Assembly: GCF_000282635.1 (NCBI RefSeq)
Contig: NZ_AKIW01000007.1
Span: 78,817-142,816, forward strand
Direction of reading: 5' to 3'
DNA: 64,000 nt
Source of the DNA: Variovorax sp. CF313
Lineage (GTDB): Bacteria > Pseudomonadota > Gammaproteobacteria > Burkholderiales > Burkholderiaceae_C
Shown: positions 46,619 to 56,260 of the stretch, piece after piece
How positions within the stretch are numbered: position 1 is the first letter of the stretch
Layout of the letters: the number at the start of each line of letters is the position of its first letter
Translations under genes and position numbers: made by a program
Notes under the pieces: generated by a model
Database searches by the model: none
Told to the model about the DNA's origin: nothing
Seen by the model: the letters and a program-made list of their open reading frames with translations, nothing else

Positions 46619-46645
46619 ACGCAAAACAGCCGCCTTCAGGCGGCT
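46619..46645 (-). terminator. Intrinsic terminator after purB
   Basis: AGCCGCC and GGCGGCT form a 7-bp stem with a 4-base loop, 20 bp after the purB stop. In the minus direction it is followed by TGTTTTGC, a short T-rich run. Confidence 0.8.
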
Positions 46646-46665
46646 GGTGCATCGATACAGGAAGC

Positions 46666-48054
<1,389 letters not shown>

Positions 48055-48173
48055 TTAGGCGGCCGCCGGTCCGTGGGGTGGTCCCGACAGATTGGGGCCG
48101 ATTCGGGCTCCGGTTTCCTCGTTCACCTAAAATGACTCTCAACAAACGTCATTTAAGCAGGGAGAGAGTCTTC

Positions 48174-48785
48174 ATGAAACTGATCGGATCCGCCGCCAGC
48201 CCTTATGTGCGCAAGGTGCGCGTGGTGCTGGCGGAGAAGCGGCTCGATTACCAGTTCGTGCTCGAGGACGTTTGGGCCTCCGACACCACGATCTCCCATT
48301 CCAACCCGCTCGGCAAGGTTCCCTGCCTGATCATGGAAGGCGGCGAGGCGATGTTCGACTCCCGCGTGATCGTCGAATACCTGGACACCCTCTCGCCGGT
48401 CGGCAAGCTGATTCCCCAGCAAGGCCGGGAGCGCGCCGAGGTCAAGACCTGGGAGGCGCTGGCCGATGGCGTCATGGACGCCGGCGTGCTCTGGCGCCTG
48501 GAAGCCACCTGGGCCGGGCGCAGCGACGGCGAGCGCAGCGCAGCCTGGATCGAGCGCCAGCGCAACAAGGTCGAGGGCGGCATTGCCGCGATGGCCAAGG
48601 GCCTGGGCGACAAGCCCTTCTGCAGCGGCATCCATCTGAGCCTGTCGGACATCGCGGTGGGCTGCACGCTGGGCTGGCTGGACCTGCGCTTTCCCGATAT
48701 CGACTGGCGGGGGGAGCACGGCAACCTGGCCAAGCTGTACGACAAGCTGATGCTGCGGCCCAGCTTCATCGACACCAAACCCTGA
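48174..48785 (+). CDS. Glutathione S-transferase family protein
   Basis: 203 aa from the ATG at 48174, preceded by GGGAGAG. The N-terminal thioredoxin-like domain has MKLIGSAASPYVRKVRVVLAEK, NPLGKVPCLIMEGGEAMFDS with the cis-proline VPCL, and RVIVEYLD. The helical C-domain has the N-capping SLSDIAVGCTLGWLDLRFP. Small, stringent-starvation-like or detoxifying roles are both possible; the substrate is unknown. An intrinsic terminator overlaps the stop codon region. Confidence 0.92.
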   Translation: MKLIGSAASPYVRKVRVVLAEKRLDYQFVLEDVWASDTTISHSNPLGKVPCLIMEGGEAMFDSRVIVEYLDTLSPVGKLIPQQGRERAEVKTWEALADGVMDAGVLWRLEATWAGRSDGERSAAWIERQRNKVEGGIAAMAKGLGDKPFCSGIHLSLSDIAVGCTLGWLDLRFPDIDWRGEHGNLAKLYDKLMLRPSFIDTKP

Positions 48786-48810
48786 AAAAAGGCGCCGCGA
48801 GGCGCCTTTT
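48785..48810 (+). terminator. Intrinsic terminator after the GST gene
   Basis: A-run, GGCGCC, a GCGA tetraloop, GGCGCC and four T. The A-run overlaps the end of the GST stop codon. Confidence 0.9.
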
Positions 48811-49056
48811 CAACGTCTGCGGCTGGAAGACAAAAATGCTGCGAGGCGCCCCGACGCGAAGGAGGGAGGGAGGGAGGAGGAGAAGAATCGCCTCGGGATT
48901 TCGACCGGACGACAAGCGCCCGGAAGACCTCGCAACATGAAAACGGGTGGGCAATCGCTGCCCACGCGATTTAGGAGCGCGGCATCCGCTGCACGGTTCC
49001 CGCTCGTTTGGTAAACGTTTGTGTCGCCAAATTCACCACGACCGGACGTGTCGGTG

Positions 49057-49671
49057 TCAATTGGGTCCGAGCTGCTTCTCGATGACGTTCACGAAGCCGT
49101 TCTCATCGGGCGCCGTCATGCTCGACCACGCCTGTACGACCTTGCCGTCGCGGCCGATCAGGTATTTGTAGAAATTCCACTTCGGCGTGGTGCCCGAGGC
49201 CTGCGCGAGCTGCTTGAACAGCGGATTGGCGTCGGTGCCGCGCACCGACGACTTGGCGAACATCGGGAATTTCACCCCGAAAGTGCTTTCGCAGAAGTCG
49301 GCAATTTCCTTGTTGGAGCCCGATTCCTGGGCGAAGTCGTTCGACGGAAAGCCCAGCACCACGAGCCCGCGCGCGCGATATTTCATGTCCAGCGACTCCA
49401 GCCCCTTGTATTGCGGGGTGAAACCGCAGAAGCTGGCCGTATTGACCACCAGAACCACTTTGCCGGAATACTGGCACAAAGACTGGGGTTTTTCGTCCTG
49501 CAGCCTTGGGAAGGTGTGTTGCAGGATTGCAGGACATCCCGCGGCCTCTGCCGGAGCGGGTGCCGCGGAGGCTGTCTGGGCGTGGGCCGGCAGCATCGAA
49601 ACGAGGCCCGCCACGAGGGAAACCGCGGGGGCGCATCGCCAGAGCGTCGACAATAAGAAAAGGGTTCGCAT
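49057..49671 (-). CDS. Glutathione peroxidase-family thiol peroxidase, exported
   Basis: 204 aa from the ATG at 49671. An N-terminal signal (LVAGLVSMLPAHAQ) is followed by a GPX fold. The peroxidatic cysteine is in VNTASFCGFTPQYKGLE near residue 81. WNFYKYLIGRDGKVVQAW carries the conserved Trp and Asn. The usual FPCNQF segment reads FPSNDFAQESG, so the catalytic-tetrad glutamine appears replaced by Asp. It would reduce peroxides in the periplasm with thioredoxin or glutathione as reductant. An upstream in-frame start at 49704 is possible. Confidence 0.92.
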   Translation of the reverse strand: MRTLFLLSTLWRCAPAVSLVAGLVSMLPAHAQTASAAPAPAEAAGCPAILQHTFPRLQDEKPQSLCQYSGKVVLVVNTASFCGFTPQYKGLESLDMKYRARGLVVLGFPSNDFAQESGSNKEIADFCESTFGVKFPMFAKSSVRGTDANPLFKQLAQASGTTPKWNFYKYLIGRDGKVVQAWSSMTAPDENGFVNVIEKQLGPN

Positions 49672-49799
49672 CGCGGGATCCTGGTTCAAAAAGGAGATGT
49701 GCATCCGTGCCGCAGCGGCGCGTATATCCGCATCATCGCGCGTCTGTCATGGTCGCGCCAAACGGGCCGACTAAAATCGGCGGCCATAGAAAGACATTG

Positions 49800-50657
49800 A
49801 TGCTCTATCCGGAACTCTTCAGACAACTCGAATCCGTCCGTTGGGACATGGACAAGGACATTCCCTGGCAGTCGTTCGACGCTTCCTTGCTGTCGGAAGA
49901 GCAGGCCCAGACCATCAAGATGAATGCCATCACCGAGTGGGCGGCGTTGCCGGCCACCGAGATGTTCCTGCGCGACAACCGCCACGATAGCGACTTTTCC
50001 GCTTTCATGTCGATCTGGTTCTTCGAGGAGCAGAAGCATTCGCTGGTGCTCATGGAGTACCTGAAGCGCTTCAGCCCCAAGCACGCGCCCACCGAGCAGG
50101 AACTGCACGAAGTGCGCTTCGACTTCGACCCGGCCCCGCCGCTCGAAACCCTCATGCTGCATTTCTGCGGCGAAATCCGCCTCAACCACTGGTACCGCCG
50201 CGCCGCCCAGTGGCACACCGAGCCGGTCATCAAGCACATCTACACCACGCTGAGCCAGGACGAAGCCCGCCACGGCGGCGCCTACCTGCGATACATGAAG
50301 CGCGCGATGGAGAAGTTCGGCGACGAGGCCCGTGCCGCCTTCACCAAGGTCGGCGTGCTGATGGCCAGCGCGCGCCGTACCGCGCAGGCGCTGCATCCGA
50401 CGAATCTGCACGTCAACAAGGCGCTGTTCCCCAACGACACCATCCAGAGCCGCATGCCCGACCCGGACTGGCTGGAGCACTGGCTCGACAAGCAGATCAA
50501 GTTCGACGCCGTCTGGGAAACCAAGGTCGGCGAGCGCATCCTGCACAACCTGAGCCTGCTGATGAACCGCAGCTTCAAGACCGTGCAGGAGCTGAACCGG
50601 TACCGCAAGGAAATCGCGGCCACCCTCGGCCCCAAGCCTGAATACCAAGGCGCATAG
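49800..50657 (+). CDS. Ferritin-like diiron protein
   Basis: 285 aa, all-helical, from the ATG at 49800. Carboxylate/histidine ligands appear in two pairs: E near TEWAALPATEMF with FFEEQKHSLVLME, and FCGEIRLNHW with SQDEARHGGAYL, the ExxH pattern of ferritin-like and acyl-ACP-desaturase-like proteins. No function is established for this group. The longer frame from 49506 runs through the divergent peroxidase promoter region and is rejected. It is divergent from the peroxidase gene, and both may relate to oxidative stress. Confidence 0.85.
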   Translation: MLYPELFRQLESVRWDMDKDIPWQSFDASLLSEEQAQTIKMNAITEWAALPATEMFLRDNRHDSDFSAFMSIWFFEEQKHSLVLMEYLKRFSPKHAPTEQELHEVRFDFDPAPPLETLMLHFCGEIRLNHWYRRAAQWHTEPVIKHIYTTLSQDEARHGGAYLRYMKRAMEKFGDEARAAFTKVGVLMASARRTAQALHPTNLHVNKALFPNDTIQSRMPDPDWLEHWLDKQIKFDAVWETKVGERILHNLSLLMNRSFKTVQELNRYRKEIAATLGPKPEYQGA

Positions 50658-50687
50658 CTGTTGTTCGCCCCCAGGCTGCGCGCACTT

Positions 50688-50714
50688 CGTGTCGCTTCGC
50701 CAGCCCCCTGCGGC
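50688..50714 (+). repeat. Interspersed repeat, copy A
   Basis: CGTGTCGCTTCGCCAGCCCC and the following C/T/G bases recur in inverted orientation at 63970-64000 with one base changed over the first 20. It lies in the 108-bp gap between the diiron gene and the ECF promoter. Similar short intergenic repeats are familiar in Comamonadaceae genomes, but that is from memory. Confidence 0.6.
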
Positions 50715-50766
50715 GGGCGGCCGTGCGCGGCGGCCCTGCCGGAAATGCCGCCCTCTCTTTAGGGGT

Positions 50767-50793
50767 TGTCACAAACCTCGGCTGTCATCCGTC
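50767..50793 (+). promoter_or_regulatory. ECF41-type promoter of the sigma factor gene
   Basis: TGTCACA (50767-50773), a 16-bp spacer and CGTC (50790-50793). This is the known ECF41 target motif. The second copy, at 51705-51731 before the partner gene, has the same spacing and the same two bases (TT) after CGTC. The predicted transcript start falls at or just before the ATGs at 50796/50802. Confidence 0.85.
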
Positions 50794-50795
50794 TT

Positions 50796-51692
50796 ATGGC
50801 CATGGACGACCCGACCCTCACCTTCGACAGCCACCGCGGCCGCCTGCAGGGCATCGCCTACCGCATGCTCGGCTCCATGGCCGAGGCCGAAGAGGTCGTG
50901 CAGGACGCCTGGCTGCGCTGGCACGAAGCCGACAAGGCCAGCTTCGACAGCGCCGAAGCCTGGCTCGTGACCGTCGTCACCCGCCTGTCGATCGACCGGC
51001 TGCGCGCCGCCAAGGTCCAGCGCGAGCACTACATCGGCGCCTGGATGCCCGAGCCTGTGCTGACCGATGCGCCGGAAAGCCCCGAACAGCTGCTCGAGCG
51101 CGCCGACAACATCTCCGTTGCCTTCCTCGCGGTGCTGGAGCGCCTCGCGCCCGAGGCCCGCGCCGCCTTCCTGCTGCGCGAAGTGTTCGACGCCGACTAC
51201 GACGAAATCGCCCGCACGCTCGGCAAGAGCGAGGCCGCCTGCCGCCAGCTCGTGCACCGCGCCAAGGCGCAGGTGCAGGAGGGGCGCCCGCGCTTCAGCG
51301 TGCCGCGCGAAACGCACCAGCGCCTGCTGCGCGCCTTCGCCGACGCCGCCGCGCGCGGCAGCCTGCAGGACCTGAAGGCGCTGATGGCCGAGGACGTCGA
51401 ACTCATTGGCGACGGCGGCGGCAAGGTGCAGAGCTTCAGCAAGATCCTGCGCGGCAGCCAGCGCCTGGCGCAGCTCTACTTCGCGCTCTGGCGCCGCCTG
51501 GGGCCGGCGGTGCGCATGGAGCTGGTCGAGATCAACGGCGAGCCCGGGCTGCTGCGCTTCGTCGACGGCGCACTCGAATCGGCCCAGACCTTCGAGATCG
51601 AGGACGAGCGGATCGTGCGCATCCGCGCGCAGCGCAACCCGGACAAGCTGGCGCACATCGCACGCCTGTATTTTTCTTCGCCGAAAGAATAA
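50796..51692 (+). CDS. ECF41-family sigma factor with SnoaL-like C-terminal domain
   Basis: 298 aa from the ATG at 50796; an ATG at 50802 is also possible and would give a leaderless transcript. Region 2 (RLQGIAYRMLGSMAEAEEVV, DAWLRWHEAD) and region 4 (LAPEARAAFLLREVFDADYD, QLVHRAKAQ) are joined by the AWMPEP linker. A ~100-residue SnoaL-like extension follows, with DGGGK and the closing NPDKL. These three short motifs define ECF41, where the extension replaces an anti-sigma factor. The gene has its own ECF41 promoter and lies upstream of the usual partner gene. Confidence 0.93.
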   Translation: MAMDDPTLTFDSHRGRLQGIAYRMLGSMAEAEEVVQDAWLRWHEADKASFDSAEAWLVTVVTRLSIDRLRAAKVQREHYIGAWMPEPVLTDAPESPEQLLERADNISVAFLAVLERLAPEARAAFLLREVFDADYDEIARTLGKSEAACRQLVHRAKAQVQEGRPRFSVPRETHQRLLRAFADAAARGSLQDLKALMAEDVELIGDGGGKVQSFSKILRGSQRLAQLYFALWRRLGPAVRMELVEINGEPGLLRFVDGALESAQTFEIEDERIVRIRAQRNPDKLAHIARLYFSSPKE

Positions 51693-51704
51693 TTTCGCGC
51701 GGTG

Positions 51705-51731
51705 TGTCACAAGGCGCTCGGCCGGCACGTC
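51705..51731 (+). promoter_or_regulatory. ECF41-type promoter of the decarboxylase-like gene
   Basis: TGTCACA (51705-51711), a 16-bp spacer and CGTC (51728-51731), 52 bp before the ATG at 51783. Identical in element sequence and spacing to the promoter before the sigma gene. Confidence 0.88.
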
Positions 51732-51782
51732 TTCAGGGGGTAGGCAGATTCGTTTCAACCCACTCATTGGAGTCAGAGCACC

Positions 51783-52244
51783 ATGAACAGCACCCCCCGT
51801 CTCAACTGGTACAAGACCGTCCCCAAGGCCTTCCAGGCCATGCTCGGCGTGAACGGCGCCTACGAGGCCACCACGCTCGGCAAGACGCTGCTCGACCTGG
51901 TCTACGCCCGTGTCTCGCAGATCAACGGCTGCGCCTATTGCCTCGACATGCACGTGCGCGACCTGCGCCAGCAGGGCGAAGACTGGCAGCGCATCAACAG
52001 CCTCGCGACCTGGCGCGAAGTGAGCTTCTTCAGCGAGCGCGAGCGTGCTGCCTTCGCCTGGGCCGAAACGCTGACGCGCCTGTCCGAGCACCATGGCGGC
52101 CGCGACGCCGAGTTCGAGGCGCTGCGGGCGCATTTCAGCGAGGTCGAGATCGCCGAGCTTTCCGTCGCCATCGCGCAGATCAATGCCTGGAACCGCATGG
52201 GCGTCGGCATGCGCATGCCGGTGGCCGTCAAGGCCATGCCCTGA
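51783..52244 (+). CDS. Carboxymuconolactone decarboxylase-family (AhpD-like) protein
   Basis: 153 aa. The AhpD-type redox motif is GCAYCLDMHVRDL (CxxCxxxH), near residues 49-56. The helical core has RLNWYKTVPKAFQAML, AFAWAETLTRLSEHHGG and EIAELSVAIAQINAWNRM. It is probably a peroxidase or disulfide-active protein. Genes of this type are the classic single target of ECF41 sigma factors. GGAG precedes the ATG. It converges with rlpA. Confidence 0.93.
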   Translation: MNSTPRLNWYKTVPKAFQAMLGVNGAYEATTLGKTLLDLVYARVSQINGCAYCLDMHVRDLRQQGEDWQRINSLATWREVSFFSERERAAFAWAETLTRLSEHHGGRDAEFEALRAHFSEVEIAELSVAIAQINAWNRMGVGMRMPVAVKAMP

Positions 52245-52251
52245 GCCGTCG

Positions 52252-52266
52252 CCGAGGCGGCCTCGG
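52252..52266. terminator. Short hairpin between convergent genes
   Basis: CCGAGG and CCTCGG with a 3-base loop, in the 30-bp gap between the AhpD-like gene and rlpA. It has no T-run, so only weak or bidirectional termination is suggested. Confidence 0.4.
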
Positions 52267-52274
52267 GGCAGCGC

Positions 52275-53447
52275 TCAGCGGCGCTCCACCACCATCGGCG
52301 AGATGCGCAGGCTCTCGCGCAGCTGCGTGACTGCCTCGCCGGCCGCATTGCGCGAGGTGAAGGGACCGGCCTGCAGCCGGTGCGTGCCAGCCTCGCTGAA
52401 AACCCGCAGCTGCGATGCCAGCGAAGGCACGCCGCGGGACGCCTGGTTCTGCAGGCTCTCGGCACCTTCGCGCTCACGGAACGCGCCGAGCTGAACCCAG
52501 AAGCCCGGCAGGGCGGTGGACGGTGCGGGCGCTCCGGCCGCCGGCAGCGCGGATGGTAAAGGTGCGGCCTGCAGCGGCGCGAGGTCGTTCACCACGATGG
52601 CCTGGCGTGGCGGCGTGGAAGGCGGCCACTGTGCCGATTCGGTTTCGGTGCCTGGCGGATTGCCCGTCGCCATCGGTGTCTGCGGCGCGACCGGCATCGT
52701 CGACGCGGGCGGCGGCATGTCGTTGTCCGCCGCGGCTATCGGCGCCACCCATTCGGCCGGCACCCGCACTTGCTGCGCGCTCGCCGCACGTGCCGCCGGC
52801 ACCCGCGCGGAGACGGGCACGAGGGCGGGCGCAGCGGCGTAGGCCGTGCCGGCGTCGCGCCGCCATGCGCCGGTGCGGATGTCCTCGTTCGTGATCCGCT
52901 CGATCTCCACAGGCGCCACGCCGCGCAGCAGGTCGAGCTTCAGCGCGGCCGTGTAGCTCAGGTCGATGACGCGGCCGTCCACGAAGGGCCCGCGGTCGTT
53001 CACGCGCACGATCACCTCGCGCCCGTTGGCGGGGTTGCGCACGCGCACGTAGCTCGGCAGCGGCAGCGTCTTGTGCGCGGCGGTCATTGCGTACATGTCG
53101 TAGGGCTCGCCGCTCGAAGTGGATGCCGCATGGAACTTGCGGCCATACCAGGAGGCCAGCCCCGATTCGCGGAAGGGCCGGTCGTCGGTGATCGGCTGGT
53201 AGCCGCGGCCCAGCACGGTGTACGGCTTGCTGGTGCCGCCGCTGGCACGGATGGATTCGATGCGGGGCTCGGCGTCGGGCACGCTGGCGAGGTCCGGCGG
53301 AATGTTCGTGCCTGGCCCGTCGCGGCCGCTGGCAACGCCGCCGCCGCCGCTGCGCGGACCGCTGGCGCAGCCCGCAAGAAGGATGGCGACGGCGACCGCG
53401 CACGCGGCCAGCGCGGTGGTGGCGGGAGAACGGACGCCGTCAGCCAA
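52275..53447 (-). CDS. rlpA: RlpA-family septal lytic transglycosylase, lipoprotein
   Basis: 390 aa from a TTG at 53447 that overlaps the end of glnE. The lipobox is ILLAGC near residue 27. A double-psi beta-barrel domain near residues 80-170 has SGLASWYGRKFHAASTSSGE, YVRVRNPANGREVIVRVNDR and GRVIDLSYTAALKL. The C-terminal ~75 residues form a SPOR domain (VQLGAFREREGAESLQNQ) that binds denuded septal glycan. RlpA cleaves glycan strands lacking stem peptides at division sites. Translation is likely coupled to glnE. Confidence 0.92.
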   Translation of the reverse strand: MADGVRSPATTALAACAVAVAILLAGCASGPRSGGGGVASGRDGPGTNIPPDLASVPDAEPRIESIRASGGTSKPYTVLGRGYQPITDDRPFRESGLASWYGRKFHAASTSSGEPYDMYAMTAAHKTLPLPSYVRVRNPANGREVIVRVNDRGPFVDGRVIDLSYTAALKLDLLRGVAPVEIERITNEDIRTGAWRRDAGTAYAAAPALVPVSARVPAARAASAQQVRVPAEWVAPIAAADNDMPPPASTMPVAPQTPMATGNPPGTETESAQWPPSTPPRQAIVVNDLAPLQAAPLPSALPAAGAPAPSTALPGFWVQLGAFREREGAESLQNQASRGVPSLASQLRVFSEAGTHRLQAGPFTSRNAAGEAVTQLRESLRISPMVVERR

Positions 53448-56235
53448 ATACGGCCTTCCATAGTGCCAGCATCGCGTCGCGCTCGGCGGCCAGTGCGGGC
53501 GGTGTGACCTGGGTCGGCTCTTCGTTCAGGCGCGCGCGATGCTGCACGCGGCGCAGCTCGCGATAGGCCCGTGCCGCATTGCGGCCCACGCCTTCAGGCA
53601 GCAGTCCCGCGAGTTCGGCGCGCAGCAGCAGGGCGATGTTGCCCACGTTCGGAATCAGCTCGGGGTGCTCGCCCGACGACGACAGCACCAGGAACTGCAC
53701 CGCGAATTCGGCGTCGACCATGCCGCCGGGGCTGTGCTTCACGTCGAACCGGTCGGCCTTCACGGGCCGCGCGCCACGCAGCTTGTCGCGCATCGCGATG
53801 ATCTCGGCCTTCAGCGCCTCGCGGTCGCGCGGCGACACCAGCACGGCCTCGCGCACCTGGTCGAAACGCGCGCCGAGTTCGGCGCCGTGGTCCTCGCTGC
53901 CGAGCACGAAGCGCGCGCGCGTCATGGCCTGGTGTTCCCAGGTCCACGCGGTATTGCTGCCGCGGCCGAGCTGGTACTTTTCGTAGGCTTCGAAGCTGGT
54001 GGTCAGCAGGCCCGAGTTGCCGTTGGGACGCAAGGCGGTATCGATCTCGAACAGGTCGCCTTCGCGCGTCTTCACCGTGAGCCAGTTGATGAGCTTGCGC
54101 ACATAGGCGGCGTAGACCTCGCCGGCGCGCTCGTCGTCGTCGTCATAGACGAACACGATGTCGAGGTCGCTGCCGTAGCCCAGTTCCTTCCCGCCCAGCT
54201 TGCCGTAGCCGATGATCGCGAACTGCGGCACCTCGCGGTGCCGGTTGCGCACGTGCGGCCAGCACCAGTGGGCGGTCACGCGCAAAGTGGTGTCGGCCAG
54301 CGCGCTCAGGTCGTCGGCCACCTGCTCGACCGTGATGCGGCCATCGACGTCGCGTGCCAGCGTGCGGAACACCTCGGCGTGGTGGGCGTGGCGCAGCAGG
54401 TTCAGCAGGCGCTCTTCGTCGGCTTCGCCGGTGCGGGTGAGCGAGGCGTGGCGCGCCTCGAGCTCGCGCTCGAACTCGGCGGCCACGAAGCGGCCCGACA
54501 GCATTTCGTCGCTCGCCAGCTCGTCGATCACGCCCGGGTGCTGCATCAAGTAGCGCGCGGGCCACTTCGCGGCGCCGAGCAGGCGCAGCAGGCGTTGCTG
54601 CACGGCCGGGCGTTCGACCAGCAGCGCGAGGTAGCTCTCGCGGCGCAGCAGCGGTTCGATCCAGTCGGCCCAGCGCAAGGCCGCGTCGACATGGCGCGGC
54701 GTTTGTCCCGGGCCGTCGCCATCGGGCTCCTTGAGCCATTGGCCGGTGCGCTGCACCAGCTGGCGCAGTCGCCCGCGCGTCTCCTCGCGCAGGGCGAGCA
54801 CGCGCGGCGTTTCGCACCAGTCGCGGATGCGGTCGGCGAAGGCGGCTGGCAGATCGTCGAGCAGATCGGCGAGATCGGCCGGCGCGGCGGAGGCCTTCTT
54901 GCCATTGCACTTGCCGTTGCAGGGCTTCTCGCCGCCGAGCAGCTTGTCGAACTCCTGCGCGACGAACTCGCGGTGCGTGTCGAGCTGCTCGAGGAAGGCG
55001 CAGCAGTCGTAGCCCATGGTCTGGGCAATCCAGCGCAGGTCGTCGTCGGACACCGGCAGCGCGTGGGTCTGCTGGTCGTCGAGGTATTGGATGCGGTGCT
55101 CCACGCGGCGCAGGAACTCATAGGCCGCCGCCAGCGCATCGGCGGTTTCCTGCGGCATGAGGTTGGCGCGCGCGAGGCGCTGCAGCGCATCGAGCGTGGG
55201 CCGCGTGCGCAGTTCGGGGAACTGGCCGCCGCGCACCACCTGCAGCAGCTGCACGGTGAACTCGATCTCGCGGATGCCGCCGCGCGACAGCTTCACGTCG
55301 TTGGCGCGCTCGGGCCGCCCGGCGCTGCGGCGCGCCGACTGCTCGCGGATCTGCCGGTGCAGCACGCGCAGCGAATCGAACACGCTGTAGTCGAGGTAGC
55401 GCCGGAACACGAAAGGCAGCACCGCGCCGCGCAGCCCCTGGGCCTGGCCCGCGAGCACGATGTCGCGCGGCGCCACCACCCGGCTCTTCATCCAGGCGAA
55501 GCGCTCCCACTCGCGGCCCTGCACCTGGAAATATTCTTCGAGCGCATCGAGCGAGACCACGCTCGGGCCCGAATTGCCGTTGGGCCGCAGCGCCAGGTCG
55601 ACACGGAACACGAAGCCGTGCTCGGTGGTGTCGCCCACCAGCGCGTAGATGCGCTTCACGGCGCGCCCGAAGTATTCCTGGTTCGACAACCGGCCGCGGC
55701 CGTCGGCATCGCCGGCGGTTTCGCCGTCGACGTCGTAGAGGTAGATCAGGTCGATGTCGCTCGACACGTTGAGCTCGCGCGCGCCGAGCTTGCCCATGCC
55801 GACGATCCACAGCTGCGAGCGCTGGCCTTCGGGGCCAAGCGGGGCGCCGTGCGCGGTGTCGAGTTCGTGGCAGGCGTCCTGGCACGCAATATCGAGTGCC
55901 AGCTCGGCCAGTTCGGTGACGGCGGTGGTCACCACGGCCAGCGGCGCCTGTTCGTCGCAGTCGAGGGTCACGAGCCGCTCCATCACGAGCTGCCGCACAA
56001 TCCGCAGTGCATCGCCGACGTTGTCCCCACGCCGGCGCAATGCCTCGTAAGCCACCATCATCGACTCGCGCCGCGGCGCACCAGGGGGAAGCAATGAAAG
56101 CTCGGCCGCATACCTGCGACGCAGGCGCTGCACGAAGCGTGAGTAAGAAGATGACGCGGCCTGCGTCGAAGTGTCTGGCAAGTGGTTCACACTGATGCTG
56201 GTTTCCGTGGAACCCCTCTGAATGCTGGCGGTCAT
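53440..56235 (-). CDS. glnE: Glutamine synthetase adenylyltransferase/adenylyl-removase
   Basis: About 931 aa from the ATG at 56235; a GTG at 56190 would give 916 aa and leave more room for promoters. Two nucleotidyltransferase domains are seen: the N-terminal removase with LGARELNVSSDIDLIYLYD, and the C-terminal transferase with LGGKELGYGSDLDIVFVYD. Each is followed by its helical domain (LSRGGIREIEFTVQLLQ; HSPGGMVDAEFAVQFLV). It adjusts glutamine synthetase activity in response to PII. The frame continues upstream to 56610 inside yhdP and that part is rejected. Confidence 0.94.
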   Translation of the reverse strand: MTASIQRGSTETSISVNHLPDTSTQAASSSYSRFVQRLRRRYAAELSLLPPGAPRRESMMVAYEALRRRGDNVGDALRIVRQLVMERLVTLDCDEQAPLAVVTTAVTELAELALDIACQDACHELDTAHGAPLGPEGQRSQLWIVGMGKLGARELNVSSDIDLIYLYDVDGETAGDADGRGRLSNQEYFGRAVKRIYALVGDTTEHGFVFRVDLALRPNGNSGPSVVSLDALEEYFQVQGREWERFAWMKSRVVAPRDIVLAGQAQGLRGAVLPFVFRRYLDYSVFDSLRVLHRQIREQSARRSAGRPERANDVKLSRGGIREIEFTVQLLQVVRGGQFPELRTRPTLDALQRLARANLMPQETADALAAAYEFLRRVEHRIQYLDDQQTHALPVSDDDLRWIAQTMGYDCCAFLEQLDTHREFVAQEFDKLLGGEKPCNGKCNGKKASAAPADLADLLDDLPAAFADRIRDWCETPRVLALREETRGRLRQLVQRTGQWLKEPDGDGPGQTPRHVDAALRWADWIEPLLRRESYLALLVERPAVQQRLLRLLGAAKWPARYLMQHPGVIDELASDEMLSGRFVAAEFERELEARHASLTRTGEADEERLLNLLRHAHHAEVFRTLARDVDGRITVEQVADDLSALADTTLRVTAHWCWPHVRNRHREVPQFAIIGYGKLGGKELGYGSDLDIVFVYDDDDERAGEVYAAYVRKLINWLTVKTREGDLFEIDTALRPNGNSGLLTTSFEAYEKYQLGRGSNTAWTWEHQAMTRARFVLGSEDHGAELGARFDQVREAVLVSPRDREALKAEIIAMRDKLRGARPVKADRFDVKHSPGGMVDAEFAVQFLVLSSSGEHPELIPNVGNIALLLRAELAGLLPEGVGRNAARAYRELRRVQHRARLNEEPTQVTPPALAAERDAMLALWKAVFG

Positions 56236-56260
56236 AATTCCCGACACAGCGCGATCCTCA

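Noticed and set aside
46535..46665. Possible Fur box before the PepSY/TonB-receptor operon
   Set aside because: No match to the GATAAT-type repeats was convincing. The gap is mostly the purB terminator and GC-rich palindromes.
53539..56097. An 852-codon plus-strand frame antisense to glnE
   Set aside because: Shadow composition with no motif; glnE on the minus strand is unambiguous.
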